Source of the DNA: Acetobacteraceae bacterium
Lineage (GTDB): Bacteria; Pseudomonadota; Alphaproteobacteria; Acetobacterales; Acetobacteraceae
Reading direction: 5' to 3'
DNA: 64,000 nucleotides
Assembly (NCBI GenBank): GCA_003506895.1
Contig: DNXO01000051.1
Coordinates: 40,087-104,086 of the forward strand
The notes beneath the pieces are model-generated. The model was not told the DNA's origin. It searched no databases and saw only the letters and a program-made list of their open reading frames with translations. This document shows, one piece after another, positions 42,320-51,084 of the stretch (positions are counted from its first letter, which is position 1; every line of letters starts with the position of its first letter). A program made the translations under genes and the position numbers.

Positions 42320-42748
42320 CTACAGACTGCTGTAATAGTCTCTCATTGATGCGAGCGAAATTTCCTGGTTCCCGCGCTGGCCGGGGGAAAGTCCTTCCCG
42401 TGCCTTTATCCAAGGATCTTCGCGGTGCGTCAGGTCGCTCAGCCAACCCGGCTCCTTGTCGCCATAGGCTTTAATGACGGCATCGACAGTGGCTTTGACG
42501 CGGCCCTTGATCAGCTTAACATTGCCGCGTGGCTCAGAGGAGACCGTATATTCCCCGCGATGAGCCGCAAAATATTCTGGGGAAACCGGGCCATTCGCCC
42601 AAGCCTCAAACCGGCCATCGATCAGCGGCTCGTCATCCCAAACCACCGACCACGCCTGCGCATAATAGGCGAGTTTATGCATTTTCATGGCCGTCATCGG
42701 CCCCAGCTTTTCCAGGACGTATGCCGCAACGTCAAACACACTTATCAC
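42320..42748 (-). CDS. Panacea-domain (DUF4065, SocA-like) antitoxin
   Basis: The 142-residue protein has the DUF4065 pattern: SVFDVAAYVLEKLG, MKMHKLAYYAQAW, the WANGPVSPEYFAAHRG segment and the SDLTHREDPWIKAREG ending. Panacea proteins neutralise varied toxins; Caulobacter SocA is one, acting as a ClpXP adaptor for SocB. I choose GTG at 42748 because GGAGGG lies 5-6 bases upstream; the open frame runs on upstream without signal. The adjoining toxin-like gene on the same strand starts 4 bp downstream. Confidence 0.85.
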   Translation of the reverse strand: MISVFDVAAYVLEKLGPMTAMKMHKLAYYAQAWSVVWDDEPLIDGRFEAWANGPVSPEYFAAHRGEYTVSSEPRGNVKLIKGRVKATVDAVIKAYGDKEPGWLSDLTHREDPWIKAREGLSPGQRGNQEISLASMRDYYSSL

Positions 42749-43035
42749 GGCACCCTCCGTTTCCGGGAACCAAACCCACCGCCACACCACGGATGCCTCT
42801 CAACCTCGATTCGTCACTCGACGTAATATGGTTGCCTGACATCTTCACCGCATATGGATCACGTTGACGTGAAACGGTCAACGCCGTTCATTCGTGGTGC
42901 TGCTGTGACCGCATTACGCCCTAATGTGCGTTAATAGACATATTTTCCTGCCAAATCAATATCTGATTTGAAGCTGACCCACTACCCAAATTCCTAATAA
43001 TTGACTATTTTCCTAATTTCCTCTAAAAACCCAGC

Positions 43036-43671
43036 ATGGACACCCAATCCCACCAGCCAAACCCGCCCATCGACCTCCCCGCCCAGGCCTACCGCCACCT
43101 CATCCACACCCTCATCGCCCTGCTTCCTCCACCGGTAACCGACACCCCGGAAGCCACGCTCGTCCGAAACCACGCCGCCATCGCCCGGATCGCCGCCCTC
43201 GCCCCGGTCAACGCGAACGAGGCTGAACTGGCCGCCCAATGCATCGCCGCAAGAGCCCAGGCCGAGGACGTTCTAAGGCTGATCCGCCTCCACGCCGACG
43301 ACATCAAGCTGGTGATCAAGCTGAACGCCCAGTACGCCGCGATGGTCCGCACCTCGCTTGCCGCCCACGGCCACCTGCTGCGCGAACAGCAACAGCGCCG
43401 CAAACGGGAAGCGACTCAAAGCGCCGCCGACACCGACGAATGGACCCGCCACATCGCCGCCAACACGATGCTGCACGCGCTGCCCACGGAACCCGAAGCC
43501 CAACCCGCGCCAGAAACCGACCCAGAATCCCATGTTGTGGAAAACGAGACGACGATGAGACGGCCAACAAACCGCGTCATCGACCTCCGCCCCACCCCGC
43601 CCCGAACCCTCAACCAGGGCGTGAAAGACGGGAACAGCGTCACTCCGGATCGCGTGCGCCTAAGCCATTGA
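43036..43671 (+). CDS. Hypothetical protein, helical
   Basis: The 211-residue protein has a mostly alpha-helical central part (residues about 15-120) rich in Ala, Arg and Leu, and a Pro/Glu/Thr-rich C-terminal half with low complexity. I recognise no domain. The 245 bp upstream are AT-rich compared with the surroundings and probably carry its promoter; no clear ribosome binding site is seen. The gene borders the decayed toxin-antitoxin patch and may belong to the same acquired segment, although its own base composition is host-like. Confidence 0.55.
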   Translation: MDTQSHQPNPPIDLPAQAYRHLIHTLIALLPPPVTDTPEATLVRNHAAIARIAALAPVNANEAELAAQCIAARAQAEDVLRLIRLHADDIKLVIKLNAQYAAMVRTSLAAHGHLLREQQQRRKREATQSAADTDEWTRHIAANTMLHALPTEPEAQPAPETDPESHVVENETTMRRPTNRVIDLRPTPPRTLNQGVKDGNSVTPDRVRLSH

Positions 43672-43741
43672 CGTGCCCTGGGCTTTGTTGAACGCCGCGC
43701 GCGACCTGATCCCGTTATTTCTCAGCAGGCCCGCACCGGGA

Positions 43742-44596
43742 TTAACCCGCCAGAAATCCCCGGATCGCCTCGATCTGCAACGGATCCACAAGCGCCGGGG
43801 CGTGACCGGTGACGGGAACCTGGAAAACCACCGCGCCCGATCCCTCCATCCGAACAGCCGTGTCGGGCAGCAGGATGTCGCTCGTCTCACCACGGATCAC
43901 CAGCCGAGGCACCCTGATCCGCTCCCAAAACGCCCACATATCCACGTCAACCGGTTCGGTCCCGCGCAACGGCTCCGCGATCTTCGGATCGTAGTGCATG
44001 GTAAACCGTCCATCCGGCAGCGCTCGGGCGGAGTTCCTTGCCAAATCCGCCCACTGTCCGTCCGACAGCGGCCCGAACGGGGCGTGGATAAACCGCAAGT
44101 GCCGCTCGATCGCCTCGATATCGGGAAACCGCGTCATCATCGGTGAGTCGCCCGACGCCACCATGTAATCGCGGATACGCCGCAGTGCGTCGGCCGGGAT
44201 GAACGGACCCACGTCGTTCAGCACCAGCCGGCTGATCGGAGCGCCTTGCATCGCGGCAACGACCATGCCGCAGATACCGCCCAGCGAGGTGCCCACCCAG
44301 GCCACGTCACGCCCGATCCAAGACAACAGATGCGTCAGGGCCACAACGTAATGCTGCGCCTGATACAGCATCGGATCGTCCAGCCAGTCCGAGTTCCCGC
44401 GCCCCGGCAGATCGACGCAGATCACGCGGTGCGAGTCAGCCAGCGCCGCCGCCAGCACATCGAAATCGCGCCCGTTCCGCGTCAGCCCGTGCACGCACAG
44501 GACAGGCGGTGCGCCGGCATCGCCCCATTCCTCGAATGCCAGCCGGTGAAATTTGCCGGCCAGAAGGTAGGGGATCGACCCGGCGCGGCCGGCCAT
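43742..44596 (-). CDS. Alpha/beta-fold hydrolase
   Basis: The 284-residue protein has the oxyanion segment LCVHGLTRNGRDFD, the DLPGRGNSD loop, the nucleophile elbow GTSLGG (Ser) and a late His in VTGHAPALV, forming a normal catalytic triad. It has no signal peptide. It overlaps the CoA-transferase stop by one base, so the two are co-translated and may act on the same acid or its ester. Specific substrate is unknown. Confidence 0.88.
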   Translation of the reverse strand: MAGRAGSIPYLLAGKFHRLAFEEWGDAGAPPVLCVHGLTRNGRDFDVLAAALADSHRVICVDLPGRGNSDWLDDPMLYQAQHYVVALTHLLSWIGRDVAWVGTSLGGICGMVVAAMQGAPISRLVLNDVGPFIPADALRRIRDYMVASGDSPMMTRFPDIEAIERHLRFIHAPFGPLSDGQWADLARNSARALPDGRFTMHYDPKIAEPLRGTEPVDVDMWAFWERIRVPRLVIRGETSDILLPDTAVRMEGSGAVVFQVPVTGHAPALVDPLQIEAIRGFLAG

Positions 44597-45801
44597 CAGA
44601 TGACGTTCTTGTCGCGCAATGCCGCCAACGCCGCGGCGTCAAGACCGAGGCGCTTGGACAACACGGCTTCGGTGTGCTCGCCCAGCAGAGGCGGCGCGAT
44701 GCGGTAGTTGGCAGGGGTTTCCGACAGCTTCACCGGGTTGGCGATCACCTTCACGGTCTGGCCAGAGCTGTGCGCCATCTCCACAACCATGTCGCGCGCG
44801 ACGACCTGAGGGTCCGCGAAAACCTCGGACAGCTTGTTGATCGGCCCGCAGCCGATCTTCAACGCCTCCAGCTTCTCGACCCACCAGGTTGTGGTGTTCT
44901 GCATCATCACCGGGGTCAGCGTGTCGGTAACAAGCTGGCGGTTGCCGACGCGGTCGGCATTGGTCTTGAAGCGTGGGTCTTCCAGCAGATGGGTCAGGCT
45001 GAACGCCTCGCAGAAGCGCTTGAACGTCGGGTCGTTGGCGACCGACAGCACGATGTGGCCGTCCTTGGTCGGGAATACCTGATACGGCGCGATGTTCGGA
45101 TGCTGGTTGCCCAGGCGCGGCGGGTTCTCGCCGGTGGCGAGGTAGTTCATGCCCTGGTTCGCCAGCCACGCGACATGGGTGTCCAGCATGCCGATATCGA
45201 TCTGCTGGCCCTGGCCGGTCAGGTCGCGATGGCGCAGCGCCGCCAGGATGCCGATGCAGCCATACAGCCCGGCAAACAGGTCCGCCACGGGCACGCCGAC
45301 CTTCTGCGGCAGGCCTTCGGGTTCGCCGGTCAGGCTCATGACGCCGCCCATCGCCTGGATCAGGCTGTCGTAACCCGGGCGAGGCGCATACGGCCCGGTC
45401 TGGCCGAACCCGGTGATCGAGCAATAGATCAGCCGTGGGAATTTGGCGTGCAACTGCTCATACCCCAGGCCGTATTTCGCCAGGGCGCCGACCTTGAAGT
45501 TCTCCACGAAGATGTCGCTTTCGGCGATCAGCTTCAGCGCGATCTCCTGGCCCTCGGGCTGGGAGATATCCAGCGTGACCGACTGCTTGTTGCGGTTCAC
45601 ACCGACGAAGTAGGCGCTTTCCTTGGTGCCGGGCATTGTCGGGGGCGCGAACCCGCGTGTGTCGTCACCGGCGCCCGGACGTTCGATCTTCACCACGTCG
45701 GCACCCAGGTCGGCCAGCATCTGCGCGCAGGTCGGCCCCGCCAGAACGCGGGTCAGGTCGAAAACGCGGAGGCCCTTCAGTGGCCCAGTGGGTTCAGTCA
45801 T
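44596..45801 (-). CDS. CaiB/BaiF (class III) CoA-transferase
   Basis: The 401-residue transferase moves CoA between carboxylic acids through an aspartyl-CoA anhydride. The catalytic Asp174 lies in PVADLFAGLYG. The N-terminal GLRVFDLTRVLAGPTCAQMLADLGADVVKIE region (residues 10-40) and the YCSITGFGQTGPYA segment are typical. ATG 45801 has GGAG at the right spacing, whereas the ATG two codons upstream abuts it. It is divergent from an MFS carrier and coupled to an alpha/beta hydrolase, together suggesting uptake and activation of an organic acid. Confidence 0.93.
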   Translation of the reverse strand: MTEPTGPLKGLRVFDLTRVLAGPTCAQMLADLGADVVKIERPGAGDDTRGFAPPTMPGTKESAYFVGVNRNKQSVTLDISQPEGQEIALKLIAESDIFVENFKVGALAKYGLGYEQLHAKFPRLIYCSITGFGQTGPYAPRPGYDSLIQAMGGVMSLTGEPEGLPQKVGVPVADLFAGLYGCIGILAALRHRDLTGQGQQIDIGMLDTHVAWLANQGMNYLATGENPPRLGNQHPNIAPYQVFPTKDGHIVLSVANDPTFKRFCEAFSLTHLLEDPRFKTNADRVGNRQLVTDTLTPVMMQNTTTWWVEKLEALKIGCGPINKLSEVFADPQVVARDMVVEMAHSSGQTVKVIANPVKLSETPANYRIAPPLLGEHTEAVLSKRLGLDAAALAALRDKNVI

Positions 45802-45913
45802 ATCCATCTCCAGGATGCCGGTTGCTATCGGCGGACGTTATTCGATAATGGGTTATAGATCGCTCCCCGTCACAAGCAAACGAGCAGGGGAAGCGGCGGG
45901 GAAGGATACATCC

Positions 45914-47143
45914 ATGCAACGAGATGCCGCCGCGAGCATCGAGTCCCCCAGATCGTGGGAAGCCGCGTTCGTGACGCTTGGTATTCTTGCGATATCCTTT
46001 GGCTCTCCATTGTTGGCTGTCGTTGGTCTGCGGGACATGCAGGCGGCGATGCACACCGACCGGTCGGTGCTTGCCCTGGCGAATGCCCTGGTGTGGATCG
46101 GCACCGGCGTGGGCGGCGTTCCGATGGGCTGGCTGGCGGATCGGATCGGCATTCACAAAACCGTGGCGATGGGAACCGTGTCGATGGCGGCGGGCCTCGC
46201 GCTATCCAGCCTGGGCAGCGTCTGGGCGCTGTATATCGGCCACGGTCTGCTGATTGGCTTTCTGGGCAACGGCGCGATCTATGCGCCCCTGATGGTCTAT
46301 GTCAGCCGCTGGTTCGACCGGCGCCGCGGCACCGCCATCGCGCTGATTTCCTCCGGCCAGTACATCGCGGGCATGATCTGGCCGTCGCTGCTGGAGATCG
46401 GGATCAAGCGGTTCGGCTGGCAACCGGTCATGCTGGGCTATGGCGCCGCCGTGCTGCTGATCCTGCCGTTGCTGACGCTGGTGCGAACCGCGCCCGAACC
46501 GCTGGCACTCGGCCCGGGTCATGCGGGACCCCGAGCGGGGGATCGGGTGCTCGGGCTGAACCCCAATGTGGCGATGGTGCTGATCTGCACCGCCAGCTTC
46601 TGCTGCTGCGTGCCGATGGCGATCCCGGCCTCGCATCTGGTGGCGTTCTGCGGTGACGTGGGCATCGTCCCAAGCCACGGCGCGGCGATGCTGTCGGTGA
46701 TGCTGGCCTGTGCGTTCCTCTCCCGCCAGTTCTGGGGCGCCTTCGCCGATCGGTTTGGCGGCCTGCGCACTGTGATGACCGGGTCGGCGTTCCAGGCGAT
46801 GACGATCGGCGCGTTCTTGCTGACCCGCGACGAGGTGGGGCTGTTCGCCATCGCCAGCGCGTTCGGGCTGGGCTTCAGCGGCATCATCCCGTCCTACTCG
46901 GTGACGATCCGCGACCTGTATCCGTCCAAGGAGGCGTCCTGGCGCATCCCCACCGTGCTGATGACGGCGATGTCCGGCATGGCGTTCGGAAGCTGGTTCG
47001 CCGGGAGGCTGTTCGACACGTTCCTGTCCTACCGCCCTGCGTTCGCCTCGGGTGTGGCGTCCAACCTGATCAATCTGGCGCTGATCGGCTTCCTCGTCAG
47101 CCGAACCGTTCGCCGCCGCCAACTTACCGTAGTGGCGACATAG
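45914..47143 (+). CDS. MFS transporter
   Basis: The 409-residue carrier has twelve hydrophobic helices and the loop 2-3 signature GWLADRIGIHKTVAMG; a degenerate repeat is at FADRFGGLRTV. It resembles the monocarboxylate/oxalate-type branch (RFDRRRGTAIALISSGQ region). The start at 45914 follows GAAGGA; the longer open frame is antisense to the CoA-transferase. Divergence from the CoA-transferase gene suggests it imports that enzyme's substrate. Its 3' end overlaps the convergent Gfo/Idh gene by 20 bp. Confidence 0.9.
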   Translation: MQRDAAASIESPRSWEAAFVTLGILAISFGSPLLAVVGLRDMQAAMHTDRSVLALANALVWIGTGVGGVPMGWLADRIGIHKTVAMGTVSMAAGLALSSLGSVWALYIGHGLLIGFLGNGAIYAPLMVYVSRWFDRRRGTAIALISSGQYIAGMIWPSLLEIGIKRFGWQPVMLGYGAAVLLILPLLTLVRTAPEPLALGPGHAGPRAGDRVLGLNPNVAMVLICTASFCCCVPMAIPASHLVAFCGDVGIVPSHGAAMLSVMLACAFLSRQFWGAFADRFGGLRTVMTGSAFQAMTIGAFLLTRDEVGLFAIASAFGLGFSGIIPSYSVTIRDLYPSKEASWRIPTVLMTAMSGMAFGSWFAGRLFDTFLSYRPAFASGVASNLINLALIGFLVSRTVRRRQLTVVAT

Positions 47144-48092
47144 CATACGCGGCTTCAACCAAAGCCACCGCGGCGGCGTTGTCGGCCAGGTCGGCGATCG
47201 GCTTCCGCCCGTCTTTCAGGCGCTGAAGCGTGTCGCGCACGAAGGTGGGGTAGAAATGCACGTTGGTCAGCTTCATCGCCTTCGTGGTCCGCTGGCGGTC
47301 GTTGGACACGATCTCCAGCGTGCTGTCATCGCGGGCCGCGAAGTAATGCTTCTCGGTCCGGATCGAGTAATGCAGGTCGAACACCGAATTCGGCGCGGGG
47401 TACAAGTAGCCGGTCTCGACGATGCAACTGGCACCGCCGCCCTGCATCAGCACCACCGCATGGTCCTCGATGTTCAACCCCGCCGCCCGGTTCGACATCA
47501 TCGCGCCAGTAACCGTCAGGTCCGCGCCGCCCAGCAGCACGCGGCACATGTCCATGAAATGCACCCCCAGGTTCAGCAGCGGGCCGCCGCCGGACCGGGC
47601 GCGGTCTATCACCCAATCAACCTTCTGCTGGTGATAGCGGTCCACCATGCCGCCGATGAACTTGAACACCGCGTATTGCACCGGCTCATTCATCGACAGG
47701 ATGGTATCGACCATTGGGCTGTAGCGGATCACGTAAGGCACCGCCGCGAACACGCCGGCCGCCGCCGCGCGCGCGGCGATATCCGCGGCCTCGGCGGCGT
47801 TGATCGCGCAGGGCTTCTCCATCGCGAACGGGATGCGCTCGTCGATTAGGAAGCGGGCCAGTTCGGCCATGTCACAATGCTGGGCGAGCGCGAACGCGAA
47901 ATCCGGCTTCACCGCCGCGCACATGTCACGGTAGTCACCGAACGCTCGGCAGCCCGCCTTGGCCGCGGCGTATTCGGTGCGCGACAGGTCCGGATCGCAG
48001 ACGCCGACGATCGTGACATCGCCGATCTCCAGGCATGGATCGAGAAAGAACGGCGTATGCCAGTGTGAAACACCGATCAGCACCACGCGCAT
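47124..48092 (-). CDS. Gfo/Idh/MocA family oxidoreductase
   Basis: The 322-residue NAD(P)-dependent dehydrogenase has an N-terminal Rossmann fold (VVLIGVSHWH, CDPDLSRTEYAA), the EKPCAINAAEA motif whose Lys is catalytic in this family, and the C-terminal beta-sheet domain with GGPLLNLGVHFMDM. These enzymes act on sugars or inositols; no specific substrate can be given. ATG 48092 has a GAGGGGGG site upstream. It is divergent from the THI5-like gene with a 72-bp gap. Confidence 0.9.
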   Translation of the reverse strand: MRVVLIGVSHWHTPFFLDPCLEIGDVTIVGVCDPDLSRTEYAAAKAGCRAFGDYRDMCAAVKPDFAFALAQHCDMAELARFLIDERIPFAMEKPCAINAAEAADIAARAAAAGVFAAVPYVIRYSPMVDTILSMNEPVQYAVFKFIGGMVDRYHQQKVDWVIDRARSGGGPLLNLGVHFMDMCRVLLGGADLTVTGAMMSNRAAGLNIEDHAVVLMQGGGASCIVETGYLYPAPNSVFDLHYSIRTEKHYFAARDDSTLEIVSNDRQRTTKAMKLTNVHFYPTFVRDTLQRLKDGRKPIADLADNAAAVALVEAAYAMSPLR

Positions 48093-48164
48093 ATCGTTCC
48101 CCCCTCTGTTGCGTCGTCTTTCCCTGGCGCATCGTGACGGTAACCGCAAGCCAAGGACCAATCG

Positions 48165-49073
48165 ATGATCACACTGTCGGAGAATTTTCGGGCGCTATTC
48201 TACACCCCATTCTACGCCGCGCACGCGACCGGCGCGTACGAGCGCGAGGGCGTGGACGTCGAATTTCGCCTGTCCTCCGACCCCAGTCGCACCGCCGCCG
48301 CGCTGCGCTCCGGCGATGTCGAGGTCATGTGGGGTGGTCCGCTGCGGGTCCTGCTGACGCATGACGCCGATCCCGCCTCCGACGTCGTCTGCTTCTGCGA
48401 CGTGGTGGCCCGCGACCCGTTCTTCGTCATCGGGCGCGAACCACGTCCCAACTTCCGGCCCGCGGACCTGCCTCCGGTGCTGCTTGGCACGGTGTCCGAG
48501 GTTCCGACGCCGTGGTTGTGCCTGCAAGACGACATCCGCCGCGACGGCATCGATCCGGCATCCATCAAGCGGGTGACCAACCTGACGATGGCCGAGAACG
48601 TCGCCGCCCTGCGCGATGGGCGCGTGGACGCGGTGCAGGTGTTCCAGCCCTATGCGGAGGATCTGCTGGCTTCCGGAGACGGGCATCTTTGGTATGCGGC
48701 GGCCGATCGTGGCCTGACTGCCTACACCACGCTGGTCACGCGCCGATCGGTGCTGGACCGCAAACGCGACGAACTGCTGCGGATGGTCCGAGCGATGGCG
48801 CGTACGCTGCGCTGGATCAGGGCGACGCCGGGGGCGGAGATTCAGCGTGCCCTTTCCTCCTACTTCCCAAATGTCCCGGCCGAGATTTACGCCGCCGCCA
48901 TCGACCGGTATCGTGCGCTGGAACTTTACGGCCCCGATCCGATGACGCGGCGGGAGGGGTTTGACCGGCTTGCCGCCGCGATGCGTTCCGGCGGTGCGCT
49001 GCACCGGGACATTCCGTTTGAGGCCTGCGTCGATAACAGCCTGGCCGAACAGGTCTTGGCCGAGAGGGAATAG
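48165..49073 (+). CDS. THI5/NMT1-like substrate-binding protein without signal peptide
   Basis: The 302-residue protein has the SsuA/THI5-like binding fold: a start resembling TLSENFRALFYTPFYAAHATGAYEREG (residues 3-29), AALRSGDVEVMWGGPLR and VAALRDGRVDAVQVFQPYAED. Importer binding proteins of this type carry signal sequences, but none is present here, and no ABC permease or ATPase is adjacent. It may be a cytoplasmic enzyme-like member, or its transport partners may be elsewhere. The aldo/keto reductase gene begins 3 bp downstream. Confidence 0.8.
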   Translation: MITLSENFRALFYTPFYAAHATGAYEREGVDVEFRLSSDPSRTAAALRSGDVEVMWGGPLRVLLTHDADPASDVVCFCDVVARDPFFVIGREPRPNFRPADLPPVLLGTVSEVPTPWLCLQDDIRRDGIDPASIKRVTNLTMAENVAALRDGRVDAVQVFQPYAEDLLASGDGHLWYAAADRGLTAYTTLVTRRSVLDRKRDELLRMVRAMARTLRWIRATPGAEIQRALSSYFPNVPAEIYAAAIDRYRALELYGPDPMTRREGFDRLAAAMRSGGALHRDIPFEACVDNSLAEQVLAERE

Positions 49074-49075
49074 GG

Positions 49076-49903
49076 ATGGACATGATCACCGCACACGGGC
49101 TGCGCATGCCGCGCCTGGGGCTGGGCACGTTTCGGATGACAGGCGCGGTGTGCCAGGAGGCCGTGGAATCCGCGTTGGAACTGGGGTACCGCCATATCGA
49201 CACCGGACAGATGTACGGCAACCAGGACGCGGTTGGCGACGGGTGGGTTGCCTCGGGCGTGGATCGGGCGGCGTTTCACCTCACCAGCAAGGGTCATCAC
49301 AGCATCCAGACCCCGGACGAATTTCGCGCGGCCTGCGAGGAAAGCCTGCGGTTGCTGCGCACGGATTACCTGGACCTGTACATGCTTCATTGGCCGCGCC
49401 CGGGCACGGATCTGCCCGCCGCGCTGGAAACGCTGATGCGATTGCAGGAACAGGGTTTGGTGCGGAAAATCGGTGTGGCCAACTGCACCATTTCGCATTT
49501 GAAGGTGGCCATTGAGGAGGTGCGCGCCCCGATCGTCGCCAACCAGATCGAATACCATGTGATGATCGACCAAGGCCCGGTGCTGAACTATATGCGCGCC
49601 CATGACCTGCCGGTTGTCGCGCATGTGCCGCTGGCGCAAGGGCGGCTTGCCGATAATGAGGTGCTGGCAACAATCGGCCGTCGTTACGGCATCGGTGCGG
49701 CTCAGGTGGCGCTGGCCTGGTTGCTGGATCAGCCGGATGTCGCGGTCATCCCCAAGGCCGCGCGGCGGGAGAGCCAGTTGGCGAACATGGAAGCGACGAA
49801 GCTGAAGCTGGACGATGCGGACAAGGTAACGATCGCGGCGATGCCGAAGAATGTCCGCTGCGTGAACCCACCGTTCGCACCGGCGTGGGATTCGGTAGGT
49901 TAG
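49076..49903 (+). CDS. Aldo/keto reductase
   Basis: The 275-residue NADPH-dependent reductase has the complete catalytic tetrad Asp42, Tyr47, Lys72 and His105 (in HIDTGQMYGN, LTSKGHHS and YMLHWPRPG) and the C-terminal cofactor segment VIPKAARRESQ. Typical substrates are small aldehydes, ketones and 2,5-diketogluconate-like compounds. It starts 3 bp after the THI5-like gene, so they are co-expressed. Confidence 0.92.
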   Translation: MDMITAHGLRMPRLGLGTFRMTGAVCQEAVESALELGYRHIDTGQMYGNQDAVGDGWVASGVDRAAFHLTSKGHHSIQTPDEFRAACEESLRLLRTDYLDLYMLHWPRPGTDLPAALETLMRLQEQGLVRKIGVANCTISHLKVAIEEVRAPIVANQIEYHVMIDQGPVLNYMRAHDLPVVAHVPLAQGRLADNEVLATIGRRYGIGAAQVALAWLLDQPDVAVIPKAARRESQLANMEATKLKLDDADKVTIAAMPKNVRCVNPPFAPAWDSVG

Positions 49904-49974
49904 CGGCTGGCGTAAGGTTGAATTGGGGGCGGGCGGCTTCGGGTTCTACGCTGAGGCAACCTTGGAACCAGACG

Positions 49975-51084
49975 ATGTCTCCGTTGCCCAGCGAGGGCGT
50001 GACCTATTATCCGGCCCTCGATGGCTTGCGTGGCGTCGCGGTGATGGCCGTCGTTCTGTTTCACGCCCTGGTGCCAGGATTCACGGGCGGCTTCATCGGC
50101 GTCGATATCTTCTTCGTCCTGAGCGGATTCCTGATTACGACCCTTCTGATTCGCGACATCGATCGGGCCGATCGGATCGATTTCGGAAAATTCTACCGTC
50201 ATCGGGCCTTTCGGATTCTACCGCCCCTCATCGCGGCCCTGCTCGGTTTTGTCGCATTCGCATTATGGAAGGGGCTCAGTCCCGGGGATATTCTGCGGGA
50301 AACCCTGCCGCCCATTCTGTTTGTAACGAATTGGCTCCGGGCGGCCAGGTATTCATTCCCGGTATATTTTGCCCATACCTGGAGCCTGTCGATCGAGGAA
50401 CAATTCTACCTGATCTGGCCTATCGCCGTCGCCATGATCTGCCGATCGAGAAGTCGTTCCTGGTGCGCTGTTGCCGTTCTGGCGACGGCGTTTGGTCTGG
50501 AGCTATATAGAGCCTATCTATTTTCGATCTCCTACAACATCGACGGCCTTTATAACCGAACCGATCTACGCAGCGATGGATTACTGATCGGTTCGGCGTT
50601 GGCGTTCGCATGGTCGGCGGGTTCGGCCAGTTTGGTTCATCGCCTGGTTCGGGTATTCAGCGCCGGTTGGCCGGTCGCGGTCGGCGTTCTGGCGATGATC
50701 TGCCTGACGCAAACCGCCACCTCGGTGATGATGCTGTCGGTCGGCTATTCCGCGGCGTCGATCGCGTCAGGCGTGTTGGTCTTTGCCATAGTGGCGAAGA
50801 AATCCCGGGTCTTGAACGGGGTCCTGGGTTGGGGGCCGCTAAGGGCGATCGGGGCAGTTTCCTACGGTCTTTACATCTACCACTGGGCACTGTTCACCGC
50901 ATTCTACTTCAGCGGCGTGTCCGACTGGCGAACCTATATCGGCATTCCTGCCTCGCTTGGGCTCGCGGTCGTGTCATATCTGGGTATGGAGCGGCCGCTG
51001 CTCCGGCTGCGGCGTCGTTTGGATGCCGCCCCGGCCATCGTTGGCCCCCTATTCGATGATCACCGCTTTCTCGATCATCCGTAG
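49975..51084 (+). CDS. Acyltransferase 3 family membrane protein (OafA/YrhL type)
   Basis: The 369-residue integral membrane acyltransferase has about ten helices. The motifs YYPALDGLRGVAVMAVVLFHA (in two pieces around residues 11-30; His essential) and FIGVDIFFVLSGFLIT are classical, as is SLSIEEQFYLIWP. Such proteins O-acetylate polysaccharides or other envelope sugars. The SGNH domain found in some relatives is absent. The start at ATG 49975 gives the family N terminus. Its 3' end overlaps the convergent RraA-like gene by 36 bp. Confidence 0.9.
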   Translation: MSPLPSEGVTYYPALDGLRGVAVMAVVLFHALVPGFTGGFIGVDIFFVLSGFLITTLLIRDIDRADRIDFGKFYRHRAFRILPPLIAALLGFVAFALWKGLSPGDILRETLPPILFVTNWLRAARYSFPVYFAHTWSLSIEEQFYLIWPIAVAMICRSRSRSWCAVAVLATAFGLELYRAYLFSISYNIDGLYNRTDLRSDGLLIGSALAFAWSAGSASLVHRLVRVFSAGWPVAVGVLAMICLTQTATSVMMLSVGYSAASIASGVLVFAIVAKKSRVLNGVLGWGPLRAIGAVSYGLYIYHWALFTAFYFSGVSDWRTYIGIPASLGLAVVSYLGMERPLLRLRRRLDAAPAIVGPLFDDHRFLDHP

